From Cudoniella acicularis (taxonomy: Eukaryota; Ascomycota; Leotiomycetes; Helotiales; Helotiaceae), in NCBI GenBank assembly GCA_013054445.1, contig JAAMPI010001059.1, positions 1-20,471 of the forward strand: a stretch of DNA of 20,471 nucleotides, in the 5' to 3' direction. Below, one piece after another: positions 8,805-19,431 of this stretch; position 1 is the first letter of the stretch, and each line of letters opens with the position of its first letter. The position numbers were made by a program, and so were the translations under genes. The notes beneath the pieces are model-generated. The model did no database searches, was not told where the DNA came from, and was given only the letters and a program-made list of their open reading frames with translations.

Positions 8805-10306
8805 ATGAATTCAACAGCGGCCCCCATTCCCGCTCTTCCTCCTCTACCTGGAGTCACTTCGAATTTCGTGAATCCCGATTATATCGGTTACCACATCATA
8901 ATCGCCGGGATCGTTTTTCCGATTTTAACAACCCCGTTTCTGGTGTCGCGGCTTTATGCCAAGTACTTCCTGATTCAGAAATTGCATGTTGAAGATTTTA
9001 AGTCTTTCCTTCCCAAAGTTTTATAGGGGGACTTAGGCTAAACGAGATACACAGATATGATTATCCTAGCAGTGGTGAGCCTCTATTATTCGTTTATTCT
9101 TTCTCGGTTCCTCTGCTAACTAATATTTGCGATCTTCAAAGCCATTCACCCTCGCGTTTTCAATCTTGCAAATGTATCGTGAGTTTGGGGTTGTTGACAC
9201 GGCGTGATTTTTTATAGCTGATGAGTGCCACAGAAACCAAAAATGGATCTGGTTACCATATGTGGGATGTCACTCTGTCCGAGTTCAATATATTCTTCTT
9301 TGTATGTATTGTCCGATTGTTCTGGCTTCATATTCCGCGGACATCAATTCTAACATACCTTCTACAAGATCGGCGGAATCTGGGGCTCCTTCCTCTACGG
9401 AATCGGAACCTTGTTCATCAAAGCTTCCATCTTATTTTTCTACCTACGACTTCCCTCTAAACGTCTGTTCAAAATCATAACGTACCTTGTCATGTTTGTC
9501 ATGTGCGGGTATTGCTTATTTGGGGCCTTCACCTGGCTGTTCATGTGTCGTCCCATTGAGAAATACTGGAATCTCGAAGTTGCAGGGACTTGCTTGAATT
9601 TCAAGACCGCGTTTCTGGTTGGTGGTTCGATGAATGTCGTTACGGATGTGGTTATGCTACTCCTTCCTATATGGGTACTAAGACCCCTCCAACTTCCTTT
9701 AAGGCAGAAGCTGGGTGTGATTGTTATCCTCATGACAGGATCATTGTACGTATTTTTCTTGTGTACTTCTCTGTCCTGCTTGATGACTTCTGAATAGAGT
9801 CTGCGTTGTGAGCGCGGTAAGGCTAGCGAAAATTCCCTCGACTTTAGTAAACCCCGATTTCACATGGGTAGGAACCGATGGCTTTGTATGGTGGTACGTG
9901 TCAAAATCCTATTTTCAACTCGAGCTCGTGCTAACCTCATCAAAATCTAGCATCGTCGAGATGTACGTCGGCATCATCTGCGCCTGCTTGCCTGCCTTAA
10001 AAACTATCATGAAGTACCACTACCCAGGCTCTTTCAACGATGACTCTCACTACGAAATCCCGGACCTCGAAGCGTCCCCCAAGTCGAAAGACGTGACGTC
10101 GAATAGTGGAAATGCGAGCAGCAATCCCTCGTCCATCGCTATGGAAGATCGAAGCAAGGTTACTGACTCGTCGACTTCTTCTGATGAAAACTCTGTCAGA
10201 CGCCCGGAGCAGGTCGTGGTGACAGGTAAGTCATGGGGCAGCCAAGATCCGTGATGCTCCTGCTCTTAATGTATCAGGATTGGATCATAATGGAAATGTA
10301 CTTTGA
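8805..10306 (+). CDS. Rhodopsin-domain (PTH11-like) seven-helix membrane protein
   Basis: This is an integral membrane protein of the fungal rhodopsin-domain family; some PTH11-like relatives act as plasma-membrane receptors, but no ligand can be read here. Exons: 8805-8997, 9055-9074, 9142-9173, 9226-9301, 9369-9745, 9798-9893, 9951-10225 and 10278-10306, giving 365 aa. Helix 1 is near residues 28-50, then LHVEDYMIILAV (60-71), GSGYHMWDV (89-97), KASILFFYLRL (125-135), CRPIEKYW (167-174), LPIWVLRPLQLPLRQK (206-221), SLVCVVSAVRL (232-242) and VEMYVGIICACLPALK (267-282). A Ser-rich cytosolic tail follows. No CFEM cysteine domain precedes it. Oddities: the first intron starts TTAAGT rather than GT, and exons 2 and 3 are only 20 and 32 nt. 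If the last intron (10226-10277) is retained, translation stops at 10254, also giving 365 aa with a different end. Confidence 0.82.
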
Positions 10307-10932
10307 TTTCTTCTAATTTTAGGTGTTATTGCGCGGTGCGAAAAATTATTCACTGATCAGTGTCTGGTTCTGGTTTTGTCAGGGTGTTACCCTCGGTATG
10401 AATTAGGGGCGGGTGTAAAATAAATCACATCGTATGGGAGAGAGGGCCCTGGGTTTTGCTTTCATTTGGGTTCGTTTGGTATGGTCGGTACGGTCCATGT
10501 GGAAGGAGTTAAGTAGATGCTTTAGGATGAGATTTTGTTCGATAAAAGCCATTCATTTTGATTCATTATTGTTATCGAATACACGGCGCTCGACGGCTGC
10601 CCTATTATAAATTTGATTATTGGGGGCGCTGCAAGGGTAAAGCCAGCTCAGCCAAGAAGGAATGAATGTATATGAAGTCTACTTGAAACTACATAATCTA
10701 CACATGTGACTTTTATGTATATCCCGTACTCTTTAGAAGTGAAGAGAACATTAACAACCACGTCCTGATAGGTTCGAGAACCATTGAAGAACTAGTAAAG
10801 AAACTCTACAATTACGATTAAAGTAAAGTGGAGATTCCACAAACCATCGAACTGCTACCATCTACTCAAGCCAATAGCTTAATTGACAACTCAATTGAGA
10901 GAGGCCCACAATCATGACTTAGATCGCATAAA
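10307..10932. other. Convergent 3' intergenic region
   Basis: This lies between the 3' ends of the rhodopsin-domain gene and the GMC oxidoreductase gene, so it should hold only two 3' untranslated regions and polyadenylation signals. The AT-rich stretch around 10540-10900 fits this. No open frame or repeat worth naming was seen. Confidence 0.6.
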
Positions 10933-12894
10933 TCAACTCCCGTTCTTAACATCATCCGCAATCTTCTCCGCAAACATATAAACCGACCCAGAAGGATGCC
11001 CAGGAATACTAAACGGAATCGCCGAATTATCAACGACCCTCAAACCCTGCACGCCAAACACCCTCGCATTCGAGTCAACAACTGCAGCCGGATCCCCCTC
11101 CTTCCCCATCGCGCAAGTAGAACTAGCATGCCAAACCGGCGCAACATTCTGTCGGATCCAAGCAAGGATATCCGCATCTGTCTGTACCGTCTCCCCGGGC
11201 GCAATCTCTGGACCGACTTTGATGTCCTTGATGGCATCACTACTCCACGCCTGCCGACAGCGTTTGAAGGCCGCAACGAGCAGCTCACCATCCGCGGGAT
11301 CCGTCAGCCAGCCTAAGTTGATGATTGGGGGATCGGACATGCTCGCGCTAGAGAGAGTGACGTTGCCGCGAGAAAATGGAGCCTGGATTGTTGCGCTTAC
11401 GGCTCCGACAGTGGTGGCGTTTGCACCGGGGACGTTGGGAAACGCAAGGACGATGTATTCTATCTCGGGCCAGTCTGAGGGTAGCGTGGCGAGCAAAGAC
11501 GATGTCCGCTGCGAGAAATTCCCCCGAAACTCTTCGGGGACTTTTTCAAATGCAATGAAACCGCCGGTGGAACTGTACGGGCCTGATGCATCGTCGAGAT
11601 ACTCTTTAAGAATTTGAGCGGATTGTGAGGGGTCTGATACTAGTGCTGCGGTATTTGGCGTATTGACACCGCTGTTGACATCGAAAAAGATTTGGTCCCA
11701 GAGGTTTTGCCCGACGCCTGGTAAATCGGATATTACCGGGATATTGTACGATTCAAGAGTGGCTCGGGGTCCGATTCCTATTAAGTGGTTACCACGAATA
11801 ATTCAGGAGCAAATCGTGTCAATTAAACTTACCTGACACCATGAGTAATTGAGGAGAATGAAAGACCCCAGCTGATAAAATGATCTCTTTGTTCGCGGAT
11901 ATAGCGTACTCAAAACCCTGTGTAGAAACAGAAACGGCTGTTGCTCTTTTTGGGCTCTCTTGATCGAAGAGGATACGTGTCGCCTGAGTGTGGACATATA
12001 CGTTAATCATCGTGCTCTCAATGGATTGCCGTAAGTAGCTCGCTTGTGATGAAGAACGTGTTGCGTCATCTGGCTTGATTTCAGATGTAACCCAAGCTCC
12101 GTAGCCAGAAAGCACGCCGCTACTTAATCCAAGAGGGCTAAGAGCCAGGCCGATTGATTGCATAGCTAGGGCAAGCCAAGTTGAGGTGATATCAACCCAA
12201 TTGCCCCAAGATACCTGAACGGGTCCACCAAGCGAGTTGTCGAACACGGTTGGATCATAGAGAACAGTGGCGTTCTGAACATTGCGCTTTTGAAGGTTCG
12301 GAGGCGTCAGTTGACAAGACTTCTTGAAATACGGGAGCAAGTTTGGGAATGTGTAGCTTTGGTCATCAACAAGATCCGCCCAGCGCTGATATGACCCCAC
12401 GGTACCACGGTGATACCCCAAGGTATTTATAGCAGAAGATCCCCCCAAGAGTTTTTCCTCGGGCATAATGAATTCGTCGATTTCCAGCTCCGGTCTGGGG
12501 TACAGATACCAGATCCCAGTCCACCAATGGTTGCCTTGGATATGTTTCTGATATCGAGAGAACTCCCATAGTTAAAGCATACCAAGGAACAACACTTTGG
12601 TTTCCATTTTCTATCTCGTAGAGACCACCTGCCTCGATGACAGCAACAGACGCCGTTTCTGCAAGTCGTGAGGCAATAGCTAGGCCTGCCGTGCCGCCCC
12701 CAACAACTATAGGATACTGAGCAAAGGTGCAAGAAAAATCAGATCTAAAATTGATATGAGTGCAACATACCAACATAATCGTAAGAAGCATTTCCTGGGA
12801 TCGCGAAACCGCTAGAAAATAGCCTTTGCTTTGGAGGAGATTGGGCGGCTAACAAGGTGCAAAAGCTAAGCAAGAAGCATGCGGGAAAAAACAT
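10933..12894 (-). CDS. Secreted GMC oxidoreductase with one-base frameshift
   Basis: This is a member of the glucose-methanol-choline family of FAD-dependent alcohol or sugar oxidases/dehydrogenases, acting outside the cell. Exons: 12894-12771, 12706-11833 and 11777-10933, with introns of 64 and 55 nt. Read through the frameshift it is 613 aa. A signal peptide (MFFPACFLLSFCTLLAAQS) is followed by the FAD dinucleotide motif VVVGGGTAGL (41-50), GMC signature 1 ARGKTLGGSSAIN (near 123-135), signature 2 with HSPQLLMVSGIGP, then WHASSTCAMG with His549 and GHPSGSVYMFAEKIAD with His593 as the likely catalytic pair. The C run at 12441-12446 has six bases where five keep the frame, so signature 1 is split after its Gly-Gly (about residue 128). 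I saw no other lesion. A recent null allele or a consensus error are both possible. Substrate cannot be predicted. Confidence 0.85.
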
Positions 12895-13726
12895 GATGGT
12901 TATCTTGATTTTACCTTGGATACAAGTGAGTAACTTGAAATCCGGGGCCCTGGAAAATTCAAAATGAAGTAGGACTTTATGAATTGCAGGTCCTTGGAGG
13001 AAGAGGGGTACTGTTTTCATAAGCGATGCGATGAAAAAAATGGCAAAGAACCCCACGCTGTTCCCCGCAAAGTCGCAGCGGCGAAACCGGCTCTGCTTCT
13101 TCTTTATCGATACTGCCCCACTTACTTGATTAATCCACTTGCGCACGCCACCAATATTTATGCTGCTCTGACGCCGCAAACCTTCAAAATCAAAAGGGTC
13201 GTCCCGCGATCTTCCCGCAGCTGAGTTCAGAGATTCCCAATGGGAACCTGTACCACGAAGCCGGTGCGTTGGCTGCATGGGCCGCATGGGTTTGCATGCA
13301 AGAATCCAAGATAGACATGAGATCGAGATCCAAGGAAAAGAAGTCCTTCGCAATTTGATTTAACTCGCCAGATTTGCGGCAGGGGCGGCAGGAGCGGATG
13401 GAATGTTGAAATGCTCCGATACGAATCGAAATCATAAAATTGGTTTTTTTGGCCTATGCTCTTCAAAGCTTGGCACTGCAACTCCCAAACAGAAAGACTG
13501 GCGGTATCAAAGCTTGGACATAGAAAGCCAAGGGAATCCGTGGCTCACATACTATACAACAAATCCGTGCAAACAAAAGTTGTAAGGATATCTTCTTGTT
13601 GCGTTACCAACTTGAGAAGTGATGTTGTTCAACGCATGAGCGCGATATATCGAGGGATTGAGATTTTTATCCCTCAATTACCGCACGCCGATGTGGGAGA
13701 TGTTCGGAATATTATTGTTATCCAAC
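12895..13726. other. Upstream region of the GMC gene, no gene seen
   Basis: This should contain the GMC oxidoreductase promoter and 5' leader. A long minus-strand open frame (12745-13353) runs in frame into the GMC start and lacks motifs, so I treat it as leader sequence. Overlapping plus-strand frames at 12979-13737 are unsupported. A small hairpin (GAGGGAT at 13652-13658 with ATCCCTC at 13669-13675) lies just past the end of the next pseudogene. Confidence 0.5.
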
Positions 13727-16499
13727 CTACTTATTAGCCTGTGCTAATTCAAAAGTATTAGCATTCCAATCAAACCACTTGCTCATCCGCTTGCTAATAC
13801 CCAAAAGCTTCCACGCCTCATATTTCGGCTCCGGGTGCGGTTTATGAAAGACAATCTTGCCATTTCCATACCATTCACAAGTTGGAGATGGCTCAAAAGA
13901 ATACTCAGACCCGTGGATCTGCCTGGCGATAAAACCAACCTCCGCCATTGCGTGTACAAATGAAGCCCAATCAACGCTCTTTGTACGCTCCTCGAAATTG
14001 CTCTTAGGGTATAAAGATTGTAACGTTTCTAGTGCCCGCTTGCTGACTGCGACTCTGATATCTTGTTTTTCTGGTTTGTTGGAGATTGTCAAGCTGTCCA
14101 CCCCTAAACCAGACTCCTCCATAGGCTTATCAGAGCGTGTCTTGACCTTGACCTTCAGTTCCTGTATAGATACCGCCGAAGATGGGGCATTTGACGAACC
14201 CTATTGCGTCTGTATATGGGATGTCACCGGACTCTTTTTCGTTGTGTTTTGAGATTCCTTTGCCGCGATCTGTGCTAGAATCTCAGCACGTTCGGCCTCA
14301 ACAGATTCGAGGTATTCTGGGGCCAGATCTGCTGACACCACCTTGAGGTCTTCTATATCCTTAGATCCAATTTTAATTCTCTCGAGGGTCTACTGATGCC
14401 GGTTTCGAAAAAAAAAACCCAAAATCGACCACTAGCCGCTCGTTGTGCTTGGTCTTGATCAAGCCATTTTTGACTTGCTCGGGATCCAGTCGGCTTCGGC
14501 GTTGCCAGGAATTCCCCCATAAGCCTTCCCAATTCTGACTGGGCTTTGAGTTTCTGGTTCGGATCTTCGGTATTGATCTTATGATCGGGTATTCTGTGAT
14601 CTTGGTTCAAATAGTCAGCTCTCATGTACCTCCACGCTTTTCCAACCTCAAACTTTTGAGCGTTTTTAAGCTCACGTACTGATGTGCGAGGCTGATGCAG
14701 GCGGAGCATGAATCGGAGCTGTTGTAAAGCGGATAGGTCTGAAAATGAATTGTAAAGAATCTCATCCAGTCGGGCGATCTCTTCTTTTCTTCCTAGTTTA
14801 GCACAACTCGATAAATGGTCGTCCAAAATTGCAACTCGGAAGGTTCGTGAAATGTGTATTCAATGTCAGGGTTTACCAACAAAGGAGGAGGAGCTAATTG
14901 GCCGGACGATGCCCACAAACAAAAATCAAGACGATCCTGGAAGAAGACTTCAGAAACATCGAGATTATCTGCCCTTCGCGGAATGAATAACATCGTTTAC
15001 AATCGCTGTATATATTCGACCTTCCATTTACTGCGCAGACCGGGGCGGGTGGGCAGAAGACCAAATGCGTATTTTGCCCTCCTTTCGATGAGTTCGAATA
15101 GAAGGGCATCCAGCGAGCTAACTGCTCGGTTATATACCGACGGAAGTGGCTTGCCAGGACAAATTCTGTCTTGGAATTTAATGTAGAGATCCTGGATCTT
15201 CTTTGCTTCTTGTAAGATCCATTCCCAAGTCTAAAAGGCCATCGCGTCCTCTATAAGTTCCAAAGCAGTCATAATATGCTGGTTTTGAATGGTTAAGTTG
15301 TCACCAAATCCTCCATCCAACAAGAGACTAGAATACCGGCGTAAAGACAATGGATCTGTCTGCAACAGCCACAAATGATCTGCATGGAGATCGACCTGAG
15401 ATTGTGATATAGCTAGCAATGATTGGATATCAAAGGCTGGCGGTGCGGAAAATGGCTGAGTAATGTATACAGAGGCATATTCAACACAGCTGGACTTGTC
15501 GGTCAATTTCCTCAAGCCAATGTCCATGGCTTGGCTCAAATCGCCGGGATCTGTCCCTCTCCGTTTCCATCAAGAAGTTTGAGAGCTTCACCTGGGCTTC
15601 TAAAACAAGCATTGCCCTAGGGAAGCCAACCATGTCCCATGCATATGCTCCTCGCTCTTCCCACCGAGTCAACTTTCCATAATTGGACCGTGCATGATGA
15701 TGCAGTTCTCATTGTAGGCCGTCGATAATGCTCCAACCTTCCATTGCTTGTCAAGCAGGTAATTGTCATAAGGCGCCCACTGCTCTGGGGGGTATTTGGC
15801 GCGGTTGTACAAAATATTGAGGAGTCGTGCGGGATCGTCCTTGAGAGACTCAGGATTGATATATGGTAGCAAGTAGATATTGCGATAATGGCGCCTGGCT
15901 CGTCCTTGAGTAGCATCTTTGTCCGGCCAATTAAACCCAGAAAGAGCTATTGCCCTCTCTGTTGGTACAAATTCCTTTCTAAAATGAACGTTGGACCACT
16001 GGTCTGGGTATATATCGGGATCGACTTCTAACAGCAGAGCCTTGCGTTTTTCGCCGCTCTTCTTCTTCCATCGCTTCAAAATTATGTTTCCATTGGTTTC
16101 GTATTGTTTTCGAAGATATTCCAGATTGTCGCGAAGGGTTTTGGTTAGGTTTGCCGCCTCTCCCCTAGCCTCGTCGTCGGAGAAGGCTTTTTCATAGCCA
16201 AAAACCCATCGCCGTTGGTAGAACTTCGTGCGGAATTGTTGATTGCAGATGAGGCATTCGCATGGGGATTTGATGAGTATTCGGAAACAACGAAACTTGC
16301 CATCCCAGCGGGTATATGCGAGGTCGAAATCACCGGAGGAGCCTGGCTCCTCACTGCGACACGTTAGAGAACCTCCTGTCGTGTAGGATATTAAAGAATA
16401 GACATTGGAACATGCACTCAAGGTGAGTACTTGTATTGTTGAAGCTGCGCCAGTGTTTGGTGGCATTTCTCTTCCGTGGGCTAATCTCCCAGGAGGCAA
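13727..16499 (-). pseudogene. Multiply broken fungal-specific gene
   Basis: About 900 codons of a large cytosolic fungal protein family without known enzymatic role; similar proteins carry uninformative names in databases (from memory). Visible pieces in order: a CxxC pair in PCECLICNQQF, a charged helical region, then YPPEQWAPYDNYLLDKQW and AYNENCIIMHGP, WEERGAYAWDMVGFPRAML, a long helical middle, an acidic linker, and the C-terminal block VDWASFVHAMAEVGF, GSEYSFEP, GKIVFHKPHP and SKRMSKWFDW. Homologous text hops frames near 15682 (base lost), 15558 (base gained), 14820 and the ten-base A run at 14408-14417. In-frame stops lie at 15231, 14997, 14390 and 14201, each possible from Gln by C-to-T. 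The first two indels cancel. With this many lesions I call it a pseudogene; the start at 16499 is uncertain. Confidence 0.78.
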
Positions 16500-16740
16500 A
16501 CCATATCTGTGATAGGAATTACAAAAGGTGGATTAGGGGCAGGTCCTGCATGGCATTGCTTGCCATTCAAATTTCTTGAGCTGCGCCTCAGGGCGGTGTT
16601 GTAATCTAGCCCCCTGTTCCTCTGTCGATCCACAGATACATTTATTTAGCATCATTCCTCCCCACTTTCTTCGCTCACCTGCTGTTCAACTTGAAAGGAT
16701 TCCTCATCTCGGAAGCGTACACTGGCTGGCTCCGACAACC

Positions 16741-18900
16741 ATGGTGCTTGCACTACTTGGTGGATTTTTGCTTTCTTTGGGTCACCACCTTTTCTACGCC
16801 AGCCTCGATCGCAAGTCTGTACCGACTGGATCCTATCCTTTCGCAGGAAAGACGTTACCCAAGCAGCAATTCAACATCTTCGTGGGCACAGCGCTCGCTT
16901 TCTTCGTTAGAACCTTTCTAGCTGTTGCCGTGTCTACGGCGTACGTCCAGATTTTCTGGAGGAGCACGAAGAATGCGAAGCAGTCCCCTACACTTGCAGA
17001 GCTAGACTGGGCAAAGGCGGGTCTTGCTAATGTATTTAACTTATTCAATTTGAAGCGCGCGAGCAAGTACCCGTTACTCGTGCTCCTAGCTGTCATCTTC
17101 TGGTAGGTCTTTACATATTGCACTTGCAACCTACAAAGAATTTGGCTGATAGGTCTATTGCTGAATGCAGGTGCGTCCCGATCGCAACTATTTTCACGCC
17201 TGCGACTCTCTTTGTAGAAAATGCGCCTAGAGTTACCACCTCAATGCTCCAGGTCCCGCAGTTCGATTTTACCACCTTAAATTTCGTGGCGGAACTGCCG
17301 TCCGTGAGCAGCATAGGTGGACTAAGCGACTGGGCCTGGACTGGCCCAAGTCAGCCGGTGCAGCACATCGCTTTGGCTGTGATGGGACTTGGGCAAATTC
17401 TCCCAATCGCCCCTCCGACACTCAATACAAGTTGGACTCTTCTGGGGTCCCGCCCTACAGTGCAATGATGTTGCGGCGACTGAGCGGGACAGGATTTGGA
17501 CAAATATCTGGAATTCTTACAACGCGACCACCACTGGCTCGTATGCTTTCTTGTCCTGGGTACCGTGGTCCTACGCTGACAGCTGGGTGTATTATCTCAA
17601 CCTGACCGCCAGCGGTATCGACCGAGATCTACCATTTTTTCTCAATGTATTTGGTGGCTCGTCATGCGCTGGCCCTCCGCCCTCTTCTGTGTCAACTGGC
17701 GGTCCTGCGTCGCTTTTTATTGCGGTGCTGCCCGAATCGCAAAACCTCACAGTCTACACCCTCACCACAACTGCGTTCCAGTATAGCGGACCTGGCGGGG
17801 CATCTTGTCCGCTCCAAACAGTTCAAAACCTCACCTCCCCGATCTCTGGCTGTGCTCCCGAAACCACTACTTTCACGCCTGCCTTGGTCTACGAGAATGC
17901 AACGCTTCTTCGATGCGACCTCGTCAATACGTCCTACTCGGTGGAGTTCAGCTATTCGAGCGGCGTACAGGATATTCGGGTTTCACCCAACATGACGGGT
18001 AACTCGCCGATCGTTAATGCCAGTGAATATTTTATAGGCCCCAGCCCACCTGGGTTGTCTAACATTTCGGAGCCAGCAAATTGCAGTTCATTTCTAGCAA
18101 ATCCTAATCCCGACTACATAGGTACGCCCTGCATCTTTGACATAGACGCCATGCGCCTGCTGTCATACCAAGGAATAATGGCGGCATTCAATCAACTCGT
18201 GCTTGGTACTATACAGCATCAAGACACTTCCATAGGTACTAATACGACAATTATGAAAACAACCTTAGCGCAGACAGAGGAACTTGCCTTTATCCGGGAC
18301 TGGAATCCTTCTGACAGCCAATACGCCGACTTACAGACCACGCTCTCAAGCAGTGCTGGATGGGCTTATCCGGGACTAGCGAACTCGAAACTACCTGACA
18401 CCCGCGGAGATCTCAAATTGACCCTTGAGCAGCTATTCCAGAATTTCACTATTAGCCTGCTCACGGAGCCGTATTTTCAGTAAGCTTTGTCAGTGCTTTG
18501 GAGAAGCGTGTACTAATAAATGCTTCCACACAGGCCCAACTATTCATCTCCATTTGCTCCACCGCAGCTTACAAATGTCTCCCTCGGGACGTACCAGAAT
18601 CTCTATAACTACGATCGAGCAACGCTCTGGATTGCATACGGGCTTTCGATACTCTTCACAACGCTCGCAGTCATCATTGGTATGATCGCGCTAATTCTGA
18701 ATGGCGCATCCTATAGCAACAACTTCTCTACGATCATCCGTGTTAGTCGGACGACAGAGCTGAACGTTGAAGTCACGGACCAGGACGTGTTTGGGCGTGA
18801 TCCGCTTCCTAGCTATCTCAAGCATGCTCGCCTTAATATGGGCGTTAAAACCGCGAATACGAATGCGTATGAGATGGTAGAAACCCTAGCGGAAGAGTAG
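16741..18900 (+). CDS. Glycosylated four-helix membrane protein, one frameshift
   Basis: A fungal plasma-membrane protein family of unknown function; database relatives are sometimes labelled formylmethionine deformylase-like (from memory), but no HExxH metal site of such enzymes is present. Exons: 16741-17102, 17171-18479 and 18534-18900; introns of 68 and 54 nt, the second with a clear TACTAATAA branch. The ATG at 16741 follows ACAACC. About 678 aa: helix 1 near 1-21 (GHHLFYASL), helix 2 near 47-70, helix 3 near 110-133 (ending PIATIFTPATL), a roughly 450-residue outside domain with many NxS/T sites and paired Cys, helix 4 near 587-612 (YGLSILFTTLAVIIGMIALI), and a 60-residue inner tail. 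The frame shifts by one near 17435-17445: NTSWTL and FWGPALQC are in different frames. No good splice site repairs this, so it is a true lesion or a sequence error. Confidence 0.8.
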
Positions 18901-19431
18901 AGGTTGGCAGTTGTTCCCAAGGATCTGCCTTATAGCTCAAGTATAGTAAGAACAGTCTGATAATGCCTGTCTTGAATCAAATTAAAGCCTCTCCGCCAAC
19001 GTGACAGCATCAAAGACTTGGGAGGCGGCACGAGAGCACTTTCTCTTTTAGAGAATAAGAATCCCCTTGTCGAGAAGAATATGCCTTAAGACATTGGGGA
19101 AAATGTGTTTAAGGAGGCAGCGGGTCCAGTTTAGGACCCCTGGATGTCATCGTATAACATTGGCGATATTCGCAGAACAGAGGAGGCCAATATAGATGAA
19201 AAATCATTGGTTAGTGAAACGAGAGCAGGAACGTGACTGAGCACAAGGGAGCAGAGCCTGGGCAACTGGAACAATAAGTGAATGCTTATATTGTTTAAAT
19301 CTAATTTATCTTAGATACTTGTTTCTATTCTGTTAACTGAGCTATTTGTTCTATCTATATATCACTCTCTTTACTATATATTTTTCTACCTACCCTAAAG
19401 AATAAAACAAATCGCCTAGTACGCTCGACTT
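18901..19431. other. 3' flank, AT-rich, no gene seen
   Basis: This lies downstream of the membrane-protein gene. It becomes strongly AT-rich from about 19270 to 19410. No open frame, repeat pair or RNA gene was recognised. Confidence 0.5.

Noticed and set aside
8998..9026. A 29-nt intron ending at TTATAG in the rhodopsin-domain gene
   Set aside because: Too short for fungal splicing, and it leads to a stop or a non-hydrophobic reading. The acceptor at 9054 restores the expected helix 2.
9440..9733. Open frame antisense to the rhodopsin-domain exon
   Set aside because: Shadow of a well-supported exon on the other strand.
11219..11617. Plus-strand open frame of 132 codons
   Set aside because: Antisense shadow of the GMC C-terminal exon, which carries the catalytic motifs.
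12745..13353. A 202-codon minus-strand open frame upstream of the GMC gene
   Set aside because: It runs through the GMC start and the signal peptide into intron 1. The upstream part has no motif and unusual composition, so it is leader sequence read open by chance.
17379..17460. An 82-nt intron that would repair the frame in the membrane-protein gene
   Set aside because: The donor GTGATG is weak, there is no clear branch site, and it would delete the conserved ILPIAPP...FWGPALQ segment kept in the paralog. Retained only as an alternative.
16741..18900. Peptide deformylase activity suggested by the common database label of the family
   Set aside because: No HExxH or other metal-binding motif; topology is that of a glycosylated membrane protein.
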